This document shows, in pieces, positions 44,906 through 56,189 of a DNA stretch of 64,000 nucleotides. Source of the stretch: Acheta domesticus (lineage: Eukaryota; Arthropoda; Insecta; Orthoptera; Gryllidae); contig JAHLJT010003656.1 in the NCBI GenBank assembly GCA_031308135.1, positions 52,833,327 to 52,897,326 on the forward strand, in the 5' to 3' direction. The translations under genes were made by a program, and so were the position numbers. The stretch's first letter is position 1; every line of letters begins with the position of its first letter. Below the pieces are notes generated by a model that saw nothing but the letters and a program-made list of their open reading frames with translations, was not told the origin of the DNA and did not search any database.

Positions 44906-45895
44906 AAAAATAAAAGCGAATTAATGCTGGAAAGAGCAGTCATTTAGTGGCGACAGTTTCAATCGCAATTAGTATGAGAAATTCAATGATTAACGGACTT
45001 TCTATATGAATGAATGCCAGAAACTCCGCTGACAATCCGGATGGAAAGTCCCGATTGACAGCAGAGTATTATATGCTTGGCAGGGAGGGAATGTCAGCGC
45101 ATCGAGCAGGGCCATGCACATTTTAAAGCCCTTAGGAATGTCACATCACCGTGAAACTTGGCAGAATAATTCTTCAAGTATTAGACTTTCGAAAAATGAT
45201 ATTTTACAAAAATTGATTTTTTTCCACCAAAAGGGTTACATCCCCCCTAATAAATGTTTAAAATGATATGACATAAGTCACCATAAACGAATACTTAAGC
45301 TAAAATTAAATAATACGGACGGGGAAACCTTTAAATAGCGATTTCTGGCGGAAGGAGTTCGGGTACCTCGGGAATAATTTTTAAATTATAAAATAAATAT
45401 ATAACTATTTTTATTAAATTAATAATTAATTTGGAGCACGTTCCGGGACCTAAGATTGTATAAATCAAGCTCTGGTTAAACCTATTTATTCATTAAGCTG
45501 TGATTACAGTTTTTGACTTACTAACTAATGAATTTAAATCTCGACAAATAAATTTATAAATAAAAACGAAATTTCACCAACTGACACCAAAAAACGAAGA
45601 TCCAGGATTTTATAAAATAAATTCTCATTTTTTTTTTGGAATGAAACATTTTTCACCCACCAACTCTTTGTTAATGGTTTTTAATTTCCCAGACCACTCC
45701 TATTCAGGGTCTGCAGAGTAGGGAGGGAAGAATTATCAAGAAGTGCAAGAACTGTCACAATTAAGCCAAAATCTAACCAAATTTCTAGCGATTGGTCTCT
45801 ACAGGTATAATATTACGATTTTGTGCAATACATTAAACAACCATTTTTGAACACATTTTTTTTGACTCGCCTCTACGTGTACGTCTATAAAGGCT
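44906..45895. other. AT-rich stretch, nothing recognised
   Basis: Right flank of the piggyBac element. No supported gene or repeat. Confidence 0.45.
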
Positions 45896-46144
45896 TGTAA
45901 CTCCTAATTCTGATATAGATGATGCAGATTATTCGCAACAATTTTTTAATTCCCAAGCAAAGAAAAATTGCAGGCCTAGTGAATGACCTGCAAAACAGAT
46001 CGCACCGTGCGAAGGCCTCACAAAAGAACCAAGCCGCACGTCGCCGTCGTGGCGCTCGAATCGCCGGCTCATTGGCAGTCGCCTGCGCGTGCGTCGCCGC
46101 CGCGCGCGTGCAAGAAACGGGCGCTCGGGGCCCTCAGGCACGCG

Positions 46145-46870
46145 CCGCGCTCCCCACGCCACGCCACGCCACGCCACGCGGCTCCCGCCACTCCCTTCAC
46201 ACACAGCCCCACACCGCGCCGGGCCACTCCACGCCACAAAGCGCTCGCCACGCCACGTCACGCCACACGGTGCCCGCCACCTCCACGTACTCGCAACACC
46301 ACGCCACACTACACCAAACCACATCGCGACACACCGCGCTCCTCACGCCACGCCAAACGGCGCCCGCCACACCGACCACCCCTTACAAGATACGGTCACA
46401 CAGCGCCACAACGCGCAGCGGCATTCTATGCCACACCACGCCACACCGCGCTCGCCACGTCATGCCACACGGTGCCCGCCACCTGCGCAGTCGCGACACC
46501 ACGTCACAGTGCCACGTCACAGCGCCACATCACGTGGCGCTCGACACACTCACCGCATCCCTTCACACCATACGGCCGCGCAGCGCCACATCGCGCCACG
46601 CCACGCCACACGGAGCTCGCCACCCTCTCCGCACCCTCTACACCACGCTTGCCTTGCCATGCCACGCCAAGCGGCGCCCGCCGCCCTCACCGCACCCGCC
46701 ACGCCACGCCACGCCACACAACACCAAGCCACCTATACAATACAATAAACAATACACTACGCTCGCCACGCCACGCCAAACGGCGCCCGCCGCCCAGACC
46801 GCACCCAGCGCGTCACGCCACGCCACACCACACAGCGCTCGCCACGCCGGCGCCGACGACACCAGAAGCG
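46145..46870. repeat. CACGC/CACAC pentamer array with ~100-bp higher-order module
   Basis: About 730 bp of CACGC, CACAC, CGCCA and close variants. A module, roughly GCTCGCCACGCCACGCCA followed by AACGGCGCCCGCC, recurs near 46258, 46345, 46461, 46661 and 46771. All three plus frames stay open across the array (360, 310 and 219 codons), which a five-base repeat without stops does automatically. CACGC is the complement of the GCGTG pentamer at 23103-23412. Confidence 0.9.
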
Positions 46871-47640
46871 TGCGGCGCCGACACACCGCGCGTGTTGACC
46901 GGAGGGGCTTCATAGAGCCCCGACCGCCCCGCGGCCTCCGCCGCCGCGAGATGGCCGTCGCCCGTGGAAAAACCACCTCTCATTTCTGTCACGTCCCCTA
47001 AAACACATGCAGCCTTCATAAATTCTCCTTCGGCTGCGCCTCCGCCGATTCGGTTCATATTCGATGCCGCTCACGCACGACATTAAATAATTTTCGTTCC
47101 CCTCTCTCTTGGAAAGTACACAAAAAACAGGTATTTTTCGGTACCGGAGACTCCGTGAAGAAACGGAACAATTTCGGCGACACACAACAATGTATCGGAA
47201 GTGAAAAATGTGGCCATTCTTCCCGAAGCGTCTTTGCGGAGTCGTCTAAACGCGCGATCGACGTGTGCGTGTGAGTGTGCGCCGGCAAGAGCGCGCGCTC
47301 GCGCGTGCGTGCGTGTGTGTGAGCGTGGAACGAGAGGAATATTTGCCGCTAAAAAATTAAGTTTCCTCAGAACTGGCGGGCGAATTTGTTAAACCCCACG
47401 TGCTGAAACAATTGTCCGGCGACACAGATGGCGGCGGCGGCGGTGCAGCGCGGCGGAGCGATTCGCCTGCAAAACACGCCCGCGCCGCCGCGTCGCCGCC
47501 GCGCCCGAAAGGAAACCGGGCGCGGTATTGCGGCGCGGCGCCGCGCTTGCCAGACGCTCCGCAGCGCCCGTTCTTCCCGCTCCCTGCAGACACGCGCTTG
47601 GGTGTCTCGACGCTTTTTAACTCCCCCGTCGGAATATGCG
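46871..47640. other. GC-rich patches after the array
   Basis: CpG-rich at 46860-46960 and 47410-47590, with a GT/GC-alternating tract (GTGTGCGTGTGAGTGTGC and similar, 47265-47325). No gene supported. Confidence 0.45.
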
Positions 47641-47735
47641 GGCGAGTGGTTACGGTGTAGGCTTCCTTCTACGGGAGAGAGGTTTCAAATCGCAGATACT
47701 TCGTGTACCGTTCACACTAACCTTCACAGGTAGAC
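47641..47735 (+). repeat. Possible tRNA-like SINE head
   Basis: GAGTGGTTACGGTG (A-box-like) and AGGTTTCAAATCGC (B-box-like, 47680-47693) at tRNA spacing. The B box is weak and no family body is recognised. Confidence 0.35.
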
Positions 47736-47739
47736 TCTT

Positions 47740-48100
47740 TCTCGGTTCCTTTGTTTTATTTTGTTAAGCCACATTATGTTGCTCTCCTACACATGATATG
47801 TGATCTTGTAACATAATTCATTGCTCAGTGAACTATTTTTTTCCAAGTAACATTGCTGACTTTACAATCAGAATGATAGATGAAATACTTGTTTTGAAAT
47901 TATAATTTTTATAAGATCATCCAGATTATTCAAATCAATATTTTAAGCTTTTCTCAGTTGAACTTCACATCCAGATTAATGTACATGCTAATTTTAATTG
48001 ATCATATTTTCACTCAACTAAAATGAAATATTATACCACTTTAGACACAACATATTGCGTGCTTTCCCCCTCGCTGATGTATTACAAAATCATCAATACT
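47740..48100. other. AT-rich stretch, nothing recognised
   Basis: No supported gene or repeat. Confidence 0.45.
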
Positions 48101-48124
48101 CAAAAATAACTAGGGAGACTTCAA

Positions 48125-48285
48125 CGCAGCTGAAAGCGAGAAACTCTTCACAGAGGCGACCCGGAAGCGGGTGATCCTGTCCTGTCCTATGGCTCCACAG
48201 CCCGCTACGGGCCTTGACCGACCAACGGTGACCCAGCCTCACGGCCATGGGAAAAGGGGTTCGTGTGGTTAGCACGAAGACATCC
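48125..48285 (-). repeat. GC-richer sequence joined to the tail of a family B SINE
   Basis: Contains GACCCGGAAGCGGGT, GCCCGCTACGGGC (a short hairpin, near 48201-48213) and CAACGGTGACCCAGCC. It lies just past the tail of the minus-strand SINE B copy and may be a longer family-B 3' part or a neighbouring repeat. Only one copy is seen. Confidence 0.3.
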
Positions 48286-48289
48286 CTTC

Positions 48290-48466
48290 ACCATATATTC
48301 TGGTCTTCATAACCTTAGGCTGTGCTTTCTCATCACCACACAACAATAGATACTGGGACATTTCTAAGAAAAGCGCACAGGTATAATTTGCCTGTGCCGG
48401 GAATCGAACCCCGAGCTGCGCCGTCGAAAGCGGGCACGCTAACAAATGAGCCACCGAGGGAGGCAA
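48290..48466 (-). repeat. tRNA-derived SINE, family B copy 3, minus strand
   Basis: Inverted head at right: GCCGGGAATCGAACCCCG (48397-48414) is a perfect inverted B box, and AACAAATGAGCCACCGAGGG (48451-48470) mirrors the GGTGGCTC A-box part. The body aligns with 3969-4204. The head is better preserved than in the 16-kb copy. Confidence 0.75.
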
Positions 48467-48469
48467 GCG

Positions 48470-48720
48470 AGTGATCTCCGAGGGGGAAATGGACGTTCCC
48501 CGCCGCAGGGGTCGTCGAGGCCACGGGAGGGGCGCGGCGAGTCCATTAGGAGAGAAGGGCGCCGACTAATTGAGGGCGCGAAGAAGATTGATCCCGGGGG
48601 CTGCGCCCACTCTAATTAGAGCATGCGCACCTCCCGCCTAGGGGTGCGACTCCTGGAGTCCCGCACGGCACGTGTGCCCAGGCGCATCCGTAACACCTGC
48701 AGCAGACACTCCCCAAGACA
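48470..48720. promoter_or_regulatory. GC-rich block with homeodomain-like TAATTA sites
   Basis: GACTAATTGAG (48564-48574) and the palindrome TCTAATTAGA (48611-48620) lie in GC-rich DNA, followed by GCATGCGCAC (48621-48630, an NRF1-like half) and CACCTGC (near 48697). AT-rich cores in a CpG-rich context are typical of developmental enhancers, but no conservation data support this here. Confidence 0.25.
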
Positions 48721-49570
48721 GATTGTCGTTTTGAAACCATAATTTTTTTTATTCAATGCTCTCTCTCCAGAAATTTTAGGTTCTTGTAGTGGTTTTAATC
48801 AACGTCCAGCCAGCTTTAGAATTCAGCCAGATGAACTGAAATGTATTTATCAATAAAAATAATACGGAAATTGTGGCAGAAATCATGGAAATTATTTTTT
48901 CTAAAAGAAAAATCATCGGATCACATAATTGTATTTGTCACGTGAAAGCAATGCAATAATCGTGTATGTTCACAACAGAAGGTGGTTCTTTGAGTGCATT
49001 TAGCACAGAGAGTAATGTGAAATCAGTTGTCTGGCTACCACCCTTCGAGATTAATGTAACCCTTTCGAGCAACACTCCTACATCACGTCAGCCGTTCGCC
49101 GTGGAAGAAATGCCCTAGAACATCTGAGAACATTGGTGGAAGATGTTGAGAAAAAAGCCCTTCCATGCCGGAGAGTCGCGAGATAGCCAGGGGAGTTTAA
49201 GCGAGGACGCATAGCAACCTGTGATCAGCAACGCATGGGACGACCTGCGAATGTGCGTTTCTCAATACCACTTTCGGACTTTGTCTCCAGTAGCGTCCAT
49301 TGACTCCCTTTCTCCAACATCATCCACCAATTTCCTGTCACATTTTACGACATTTCAACAATATGCCAAACACAAGCAGTGACACGTTAAAATACGGCCA
49401 CATGGTTGTCTATGGGCGCGAATTCCTTATGCATTTAAGTAGATTCACTTTGAGTCAGTGCTTTCTTATTTCTTAGAGAACTTCCTCTTAACCAAACGTA
49501 TTGGGACCGGACTATTGTCAGGTTAGTGTTTAGGCGACAATTTTCGTAGATGAAACAATATTAAATAGGG
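48721..49570. other. Ordinary sequence, nothing recognised
   Basis: No supported gene or repeat. Confidence 0.45.
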
Positions 49571-49576
49571 GTAATT

Positions 49577-50065
49577 GATTAATTCTTGTGTGTTTTCGGG
49601 CGCATAAACGGCTATGGTCATTAGTACCATAAGTGTTGTGTATGTTTATATTACGGAAGGTGGCAGTGTTCTTCCCCGCTGGAGGATAAGATACCATTTT
49701 ACATATCGGCTTGTGGAGTTTTCCTACCCAGGTATCTCTCATGAGGACAGCACCGATCTGGCGGGGGCTTTAAACAAGAACTGTTCTCCCGACATGTACG
49801 TGTGTTGTAAAAAAGAAGTGAGGATAGAACAAGGAAGAGGAAGGAACGATTGCGCGCGGTTCGTGGCCGGTTTGTTAGAATATGTTTGTGCGACATTCAC
49901 CTGTATTGTTTGGAGAAATATGGAACATAACCGATGAGAGCAGCCGGCCACTAAAATTATCTTTCAGACAGCGGCTGATTCGACGTAGCTACGTAGCTAG
50001 TGTTGAAAATTCTGCCACTGTTGGGACTCGAACTCTGGAACCTCCCGGTCAGAGGTACTACAGTG
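49577..50065 (-). repeat. SINE family A, long form, minus strand
   Basis: Tail TTGATTAATTC at left; CGGCTATGGTCATTAGTACC, GGAAGGTGGCAGTGTTCTTC, CTTGTGGAGTTTTCC, AGGTATCTC, GAGAGCAGCCGGCCACTA; head GGGACTCGAACTCTGG (inverted B box, 50021-50036) and CTCCCGGTCAGAGG at right. The best-preserved head of the family in this window. Confidence 0.8.
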
Positions 50066-52500
50066 AAATACTGAGTAAAAATGCAGTTCAATGAAAGTGA
50101 AAAGTAACTGTTCGGAAATAATTTCCTGTTAAATAGAATAATGCACAAACGAAAGAGTAATACTAATAGTAGTGTAAACAAAGTTGAGACTGTAGCATGA
50201 GGGTGAAATTTACAGGAGCAAAATGATTGCTACAGCTAAAGCTAAGTTCATGCACTTATTTCGGTTCCGTGACTAATTTTGTCATGGTTCGCTGGCGATT
50301 TTGTCGAGAAAACATTTACCTTTGGGCTTTGATTCACACGATAACTTCTGAACAATAGGATGTCTGTTGATGCAGTTCATATTAATGGCCTCAATACTAG
50401 AAAATTAATTTACTTGCCTTTAATTAGATATTTCGTGTAATATAAAAAAGTTAACTGGCATTTTATATTACAGATAACACGGTTTATCAGAATTCTTTTA
50501 ACTTATGAAACGAAACTCTTTGGAGAAAAAATAATTTGTGTGCAATTTGAGTGTGTCACTGTCTACAATTCGACTGTGTACGAGAATATTCCAGAGCCAT
50601 ATCACGAAAGAGGGTTTAAAAACATACATCCTGTTTTAAAATTATATTAAAATAGTTTGTACATTAAATCTTAATTTATTTCACTGAATGATATTCTAAA
50701 TATCATCTTATTTGTCAAACTTTCCAGCCATTCCACTATTCCAGCCATCAGAATATTACTAAAAATGAGGTTAACATTTCACTATTAAACGGCGGAGTCG
50801 GGTTGTTTTTCGCAAAATAAAAGTAATGATGGTAATTATCTGCCGTTAAAGTCGCGCAATCTGCATGAGCGAGCATGACATTTACACTTTTCTCACCCAC
50901 GGATACAGTATGGTAAATAATTCATTAATTATACATGATAATGCATTTGAAGTAGATGCACAGTCTTTATTTTATCGTCACACGTAAAGAATACAAAAGG
51001 TAATGAAACGAAGAGTTTTAAAAATTGACTGTGAACTCCCTAAAAATTCCCATCATCTTTCTTTAATGACATCAATATTTACTTAATGAATACTTAATGA
51101 TTTTTAGTGTATGAATAATGTGGTGAAATTAACTTACTTCATAATTTAACATTAAGTAATGTTTGATGCTCAGATTTGCGTAATATGGAGTAAAAATAGA
51201 ATTCATAATAAATAATTATATCGTTAAAAATGTTTTTTTTTCAAATCAATATTAGATGACTGATTTTGCCCCCTGAAATAAATGACGAACCATTTGTGTT
51301 AGGAATAAAACAGTGTACTAATAGTTATTTACAGTTATCGAGACTACTAAATGTAAAGAATGGAATGACCCTCTGTATACATTATCTCTGTTGGCCGTTG
51401 TATTCATATGAATGAAATTCGACGACAGATTTCTTTTCATGCTGGATAGCCAGAGTACTCTTTGTACGAAGCAGAGACGACTTTATATACAGTTTTGTAA
51501 TTAACCGATGATCACTTTGTCAGTTTATAGGCACTGCTGTTTGTGGCAATAGCAGAGCGACTATGATTTGTTTCATTCAAAAAATGTGTGCTAAAATTGT
51601 AGTTGTGAAGTTCTGAAAATTAAAAAAAAAAACTCTTGAAATTACAGAACATCAGTTCTTTTTTGGGCATTACGGAGTGTTCAAGTGATAATCAGAGCAA
51701 TGTTTCATACGTAAGTTACAATATTTATTGCAATCAATCAGAATTAATACTGTAAACTGGAAATGTCTGAATGAACAATAAAAATTTGAAAAAAAAATCT
51801 TCTGCCGATAAATGAATGTGATTTAAGCCAATTATCGCAACCTTAATTGAAAACGTATTTCACACAGAAAAGTATAAGTATTTCAGTTATCAGATCATTA
51901 TTTTATGCATATTATAAGGCTGAAGTAAATCAAACTTGAACTTTTATACCATTAGATCAAGAGCACTGTACGCAGGTGATCGTGTCTATCCTTCAGAAAC
52001 AGAGATAAAGGTCTCCATTGGACTATATTTAGCTGATACATATTTAGTTTTAAGAGAAAAATCTGAGACAAGTTGATGGCTGGTCATTCAGGCCAGTTTT
52101 AAGAGTCCACAGTTTTTATCGAAACGGACATTAGCATAGTTCTTCATGTTCTAAGTTGGAAGACATCATATTTCAATTCAAGATTGGAAAATTACCAAAC
52201 GAAGCTTTTAGGCCTGGCTTGATTACTAATCAATTATTGTAATAAGATGTTACAATACGAATATTGCACAATGTCGTAATCACTTAGTAAAATTCCAATG
52301 TTCAATAAATTTCATTTGAAATTGACGATTCATCCTGGGAAAGGTGATGAATTGTCACAAATATATATATTAATATATGTTAATAGGACGCGAATTCCTT
52401 CTAATACTACTTACATTAAGAAATAGATCACTGTTGTTGATGATGAGCCACGGATTATTATATCACTTGAGTTCTAGTAACTTATTACGACACTGTAAAG
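50066..52500. other. AT-rich stretch, nothing recognised
   Basis: About 2.4 kb without a supported gene or repeat. Confidence 0.5.
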
Positions 52501-52534
52501 TTTGATTTTAGACGTCACAATAGATAAAATGCGT

Positions 52535-52790
52535 TTTGGAGCTTCGCTCGTGGCTGCCTGCGCCGGCGCAGCGGCCACCGCGCGGCGCGTGTGTTTCTTT
52601 TTTTTGCTGCGCGGGCGGAGGAGAAGGCCTTTCGAGTTCGCGGGAATTCTTCAGGTTTTCTTCCAAAAAATGCCGCTTCGGCCCAAGCCAGCGGCGGCGG
52701 CGGACACAGCTGCGAGCCGCCGCCGCCTCCCCACGCGGAGGCCACCAGCTGCGCAGCTTGGGCTCAACTTTGGAGAAAGGCGTGTCATTG
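52535..52790. other. CpG island
   Basis: CpG-rich, with GCGCCGGCGCAGCGG (near 52558) and a GGC triplet run (52691-52702). The plus frame from 52502 (182 codons) runs out into AT-rich DNA without a recognised domain. Possible promoter. Confidence 0.4.
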
Positions 52791-52799
52791 CCCACGTTT

Positions 52800-53680
52800 T
52801 TCCTCATTGTAATACAGTAAACCCTCGTTCACACGAATCTCAAGGAACCGAAAAATCAAGAGTATGTGTTAATAAAAATTGTGCTAACAGGGGAATCAAA
52901 TTTTATTTTTGGAAAAAAATTTCTTCTACACACCAATCATTTCCAGTATTTAGGGTCATACGTACAACTGTATATTATGTCGTCGTAGGCATTCTCCTAC
53001 ATCGACAGTGTTACCAGGTACGAACATCAATCCTATATCAGTTTGTCTAAATAACACAGAAATTACTAGATGTCGACTCAGGCGTGCCATTTGCTCGCTT
53101 ATATTCTCTCGATCGTTCACGTGATCGGTCGCGTTTACAGTGTGCCGTGGCATCAAAAGCAAATTAAGAGGATTATGAAACTTACATTCTCCTGGAGATG
53201 GCGCCCTAACACACAAGAAGAAATTTAAAAAGGGGAAGAAAGAAGGACAAGAAGAATAAGAATAAGAGGAAGAGGCTTCACACATTGTTTGTGAAATCGC
53301 AAAGACTTTTTTCAGATTTGAGAAGATTGTAAACGAACATACTTTTTACCGCGGGAAAACAAGAAAAAATTACATTTTCAGATCATTATGATTATTATTA
53401 TTATTGTTATTATTATTAATGACCTCCGTAAATAAACTTAATTCCGTTTGAAATCTGTAAGGGAATTTTAGGGTTCGCACACAATTAACTTGCACAAATT
53501 TGTTGAATAGTGTATTATTTTAAAATCATTTAGAAACGTTTTAATAATTAAGTGAAAATTAAGATTTTTTTATCCTTTCGTTTGAGCAGCAGCACGCCAT
53601 TATGATACTTTATTCAGAATTATAAAATAAAAAAGGACATTAGAAATAGTGTATTCCCTTTTAAATGTTTGAATCACTGA
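52800..53680. other. AT-rich stretch with one short ATT run
   Basis: Interrupted (ATT)n at 53390-53416. No supported gene. Confidence 0.45.

Positions 53681-53683
<3 letters not shown>

Positions 53684-53727
<44 letters not shown>
53684..53727 (-). repeat. (TAA)n microsatellite at the 3' end of a Dong/R4-type LINE
   Basis: About 14 TTA units on the plus strand (TAA on the minus). The LINE's 3' UTR, read on the minus strand, runs straight into it. Confidence 0.95.
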
Positions 53728-53728
<1 letters not shown>

Positions 53729-54170
53729 TCTATATCACGACAGAAGATGTTATGTTTCGGGTGAATACAAAATCTACTCAAGGTTGCAACTAGCTACCTA
53801 AGGAGCAGATCTAGGAACTGTCAGTGCTTCTACAATACTTTGCGCAAAATGTGGGCTGTTCCAAATAAAGCAATTTCTTGCACTTCCCAGTCTATTGAAT
53901 TACCTGGCAGTTTATACAAGTTCTTACACAAATTTTGCGGAACAAATCTCAGAGCTCCGATAACTATAGGGACGACATGTGCTTTTACGCTCCACATTCG
54001 GTTGATCACGATTTCCAAACTCTTGTATTTAAGACGTTTCTCTGACTCCTTGGTAACGACGCAAAGTACAGCAACATCGACAAGTAAACACGATTTTTTC
54101 TCCAAATCCCGTATAACAATATCCGGTTTGTTTACCGCTATCGTGTGATCAGTTTGAATTTCTTGGATTT
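53728..54170 (-). pseudogene. Dong/R4-type LINE 3' end: restriction-like endonuclease domain, 5'-truncated
   Basis: The minus frame contains TDHTIAVNKPDIVIRDLEKK, then SCLLVDVAVL, then VVPIVIGALRFVPQNL and FGTAHILRKVL before a stop near 53830. KPD-X14-D matches the K/R-P-D-X12-14-D/E motif of R2/R4-clade endonucleases, here intact, unlike the copy at 21226-22260. A ~100-bp 3' UTR leads into (TAA)n. Only the last ~115 residues remain, the expected result of incomplete reverse transcription from the 3' end. The 5' flank is not TAA-rich, so either the junction has decayed or the target was short. Confidence 0.88.
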
Positions 54171-54199
54171 TTTTCTTCAAACTTCTTGAAAGAAAAACA

Positions 54200-55735
54200 G
54201 TAAAATGCACTTATTAAAGTGGCAAAGGTCCGAATTTTGCGGTTTTGCAATGTTCCTTTTGTAACAGTGAGTCACAATTTTAAGCCACCTATTTATATAA
54301 ATCATATCAATGTTACATTCAGTAATTTCATCCTAAACAATATTCTAATACCGTCAACAAATTTTTAATAAAGTGTAATAATTCCGGGATGAATTGAAGG
54401 AATAAAATGTAATAATTGTAGTCATTAGAGTTAATTGAGATATATTCTTGGAATCTTCTATGTGACAAATTATATTTTCTTTCAACCAGAACTAACTATA
54501 CTTTAATTTTATTCTGAAAGAATGATTTATGATATAATTTTTATCAAAACTACTTAATTACACGGAAAAACCAAGGCTTATTTTTGCATTTTTATGTGTC
54601 CTTGAGGTTGATTGTAAGGATTCATACTCCAATATATATTTGAGTTTATATCAGAATGACACAAAATAAATTTATGAGTGCAAATATACATTTACAAATA
54701 ATCTTAAGATTACAGGGTTGTTGAGAAAATCATATAATTAGCAGTGGATAGCACTTAAATACAATTTGAAACATAGTATACTGGATTTTTCCGGAAATGT
54801 TAACTAGAGGATGAAATTCTCTTATCTCCCGTTATGTGGTCATTTGTCAACATTTTTGAACATTATTTCCGTTTGATACGGATCACAATTACATACACAG
54901 GCAACTTTTCATATTTAATTGCACATTTCTTGCGTAATTAAAAGGCGAGATTTACTGAGGATGATGAGAAACCAAAGAAATATTTGCATGTCTTAGAAAG
55001 TATGAATGTCCATTCCCCAGACAGATGTTTCCTGTATCTTTGTGTTCAACTTTACAAAACATTCAAATCTCTTTAGTGGTATTCGCAGAAAGCTTACCGT
55101 AGTGTTCAGTATCATGAAACAAATTTCAACGTAAAATTATTCAATTCCGTTTATTTAGAACTTGAATAAAGCATTAGATGAAGAGCGTGCAAACTCTCTC
55201 GAATTTCTTCTGTCCTTCCTTTCTATGACCTATATGTGAACATTTGAAATGGAATTAAGAATTACGTTATTTTAGTAACAACGATAAAATTAATAGAGAC
55301 TCACTTTCTTATAATGTCAATTCAATAACGTATACTTTCACGAGTGCAGATCTAGGATTTGTTGCAATTGTACACATCAATGATCTCTGACTATCATCTC
55401 GAGACTTAAGAGTTTTGATGTCAACTTCGGGGTAGAGCTGTCGCTGCTCTTAGCTAACTACCGTACACACCTGAAATATACTAAGATACTCAGGGAATTG
55501 CTATAAAGAAGTGAATTCTGCGACCTACTGTCCTATTACACGTTATTTAGTGTTTTCTGAATCATTAACATACAGTCAATCCAAAAAATTATTATAGTTT
55601 TATATCATTAACGGCACAATAACGATGGTGCTATTCTTTTCTCTTTCCTGGAGCGGCAGAATATCATCTTCCTCACCCGTTATACGTCAAACGTTTCCCC
55701 CATATTCATTTCACGTAATGTCCCAGAAGTTTTGA
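54200..55735. other. AT-rich stretch, nothing recognised
   Basis: About 1.5 kb without a supported gene or repeat. Confidence 0.5.
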
Positions 55736-55984
55736 CGCACTACCTCGCCTCCGACAGATCTTTCGTCTCACATTCAATATTTAATTTATTTATTTCTGAA
55801 CGCCGAAAATCGTAACTGGAAATAGTTCTTGCCACGGTACTTGCACGAACGTGTCCGAAAATTAAATGACTGCATCTAAACGAAGTTTGACGTGGCATTC
55901 GCACTGAAAAAAAATGAAATATTAATTTTTCACTGAGTACGATATTTTTATAAGGTATTCGTACAAGCACTGACCTTGATGCAT

Positions 55985-56158
55985 TGCGTTGTAATGTGTG
56001 CGTAAACATTCTTGGTCTTTTGCAGAACTAACATTATAATAATTTGAATCATCATCAAATTCTCTCTCTCTCTCTTGCAACATGAGTGACATTTTTCGTT
56101 GAAAAGATACATTGGAGAATGATCTGGTCAACAGTGGGTCTTTATTTAATTCCAACAT
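55985..56158 (-). other. Unidentified open frame ending at a splice-donor-like site
   Basis: The minus frame from 56158 (MLELNKDPLLTRSF...) is not low-complexity and has a charged segment EREREFDDDSN. It reads HYNAMHQ before CAAG|GTCAGT near 55973-55982, which resembles a 5' splice site. I recognise no family. It could be a small exon of a host gene or chance; upstream stops limit it to about 60 codons. Confidence 0.2.
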
Positions 56159-56189
56159 TTCATCCCTCGGTTTTGATTTTCATCTTGCC

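Noticed and set aside
45919..47001. 360-codon plus-strand open frame through the CACGC array
   Set aside because: All three plus frames are open over the array, and the translation is a His/Thr/Pro repeat that follows from the five-base unit.
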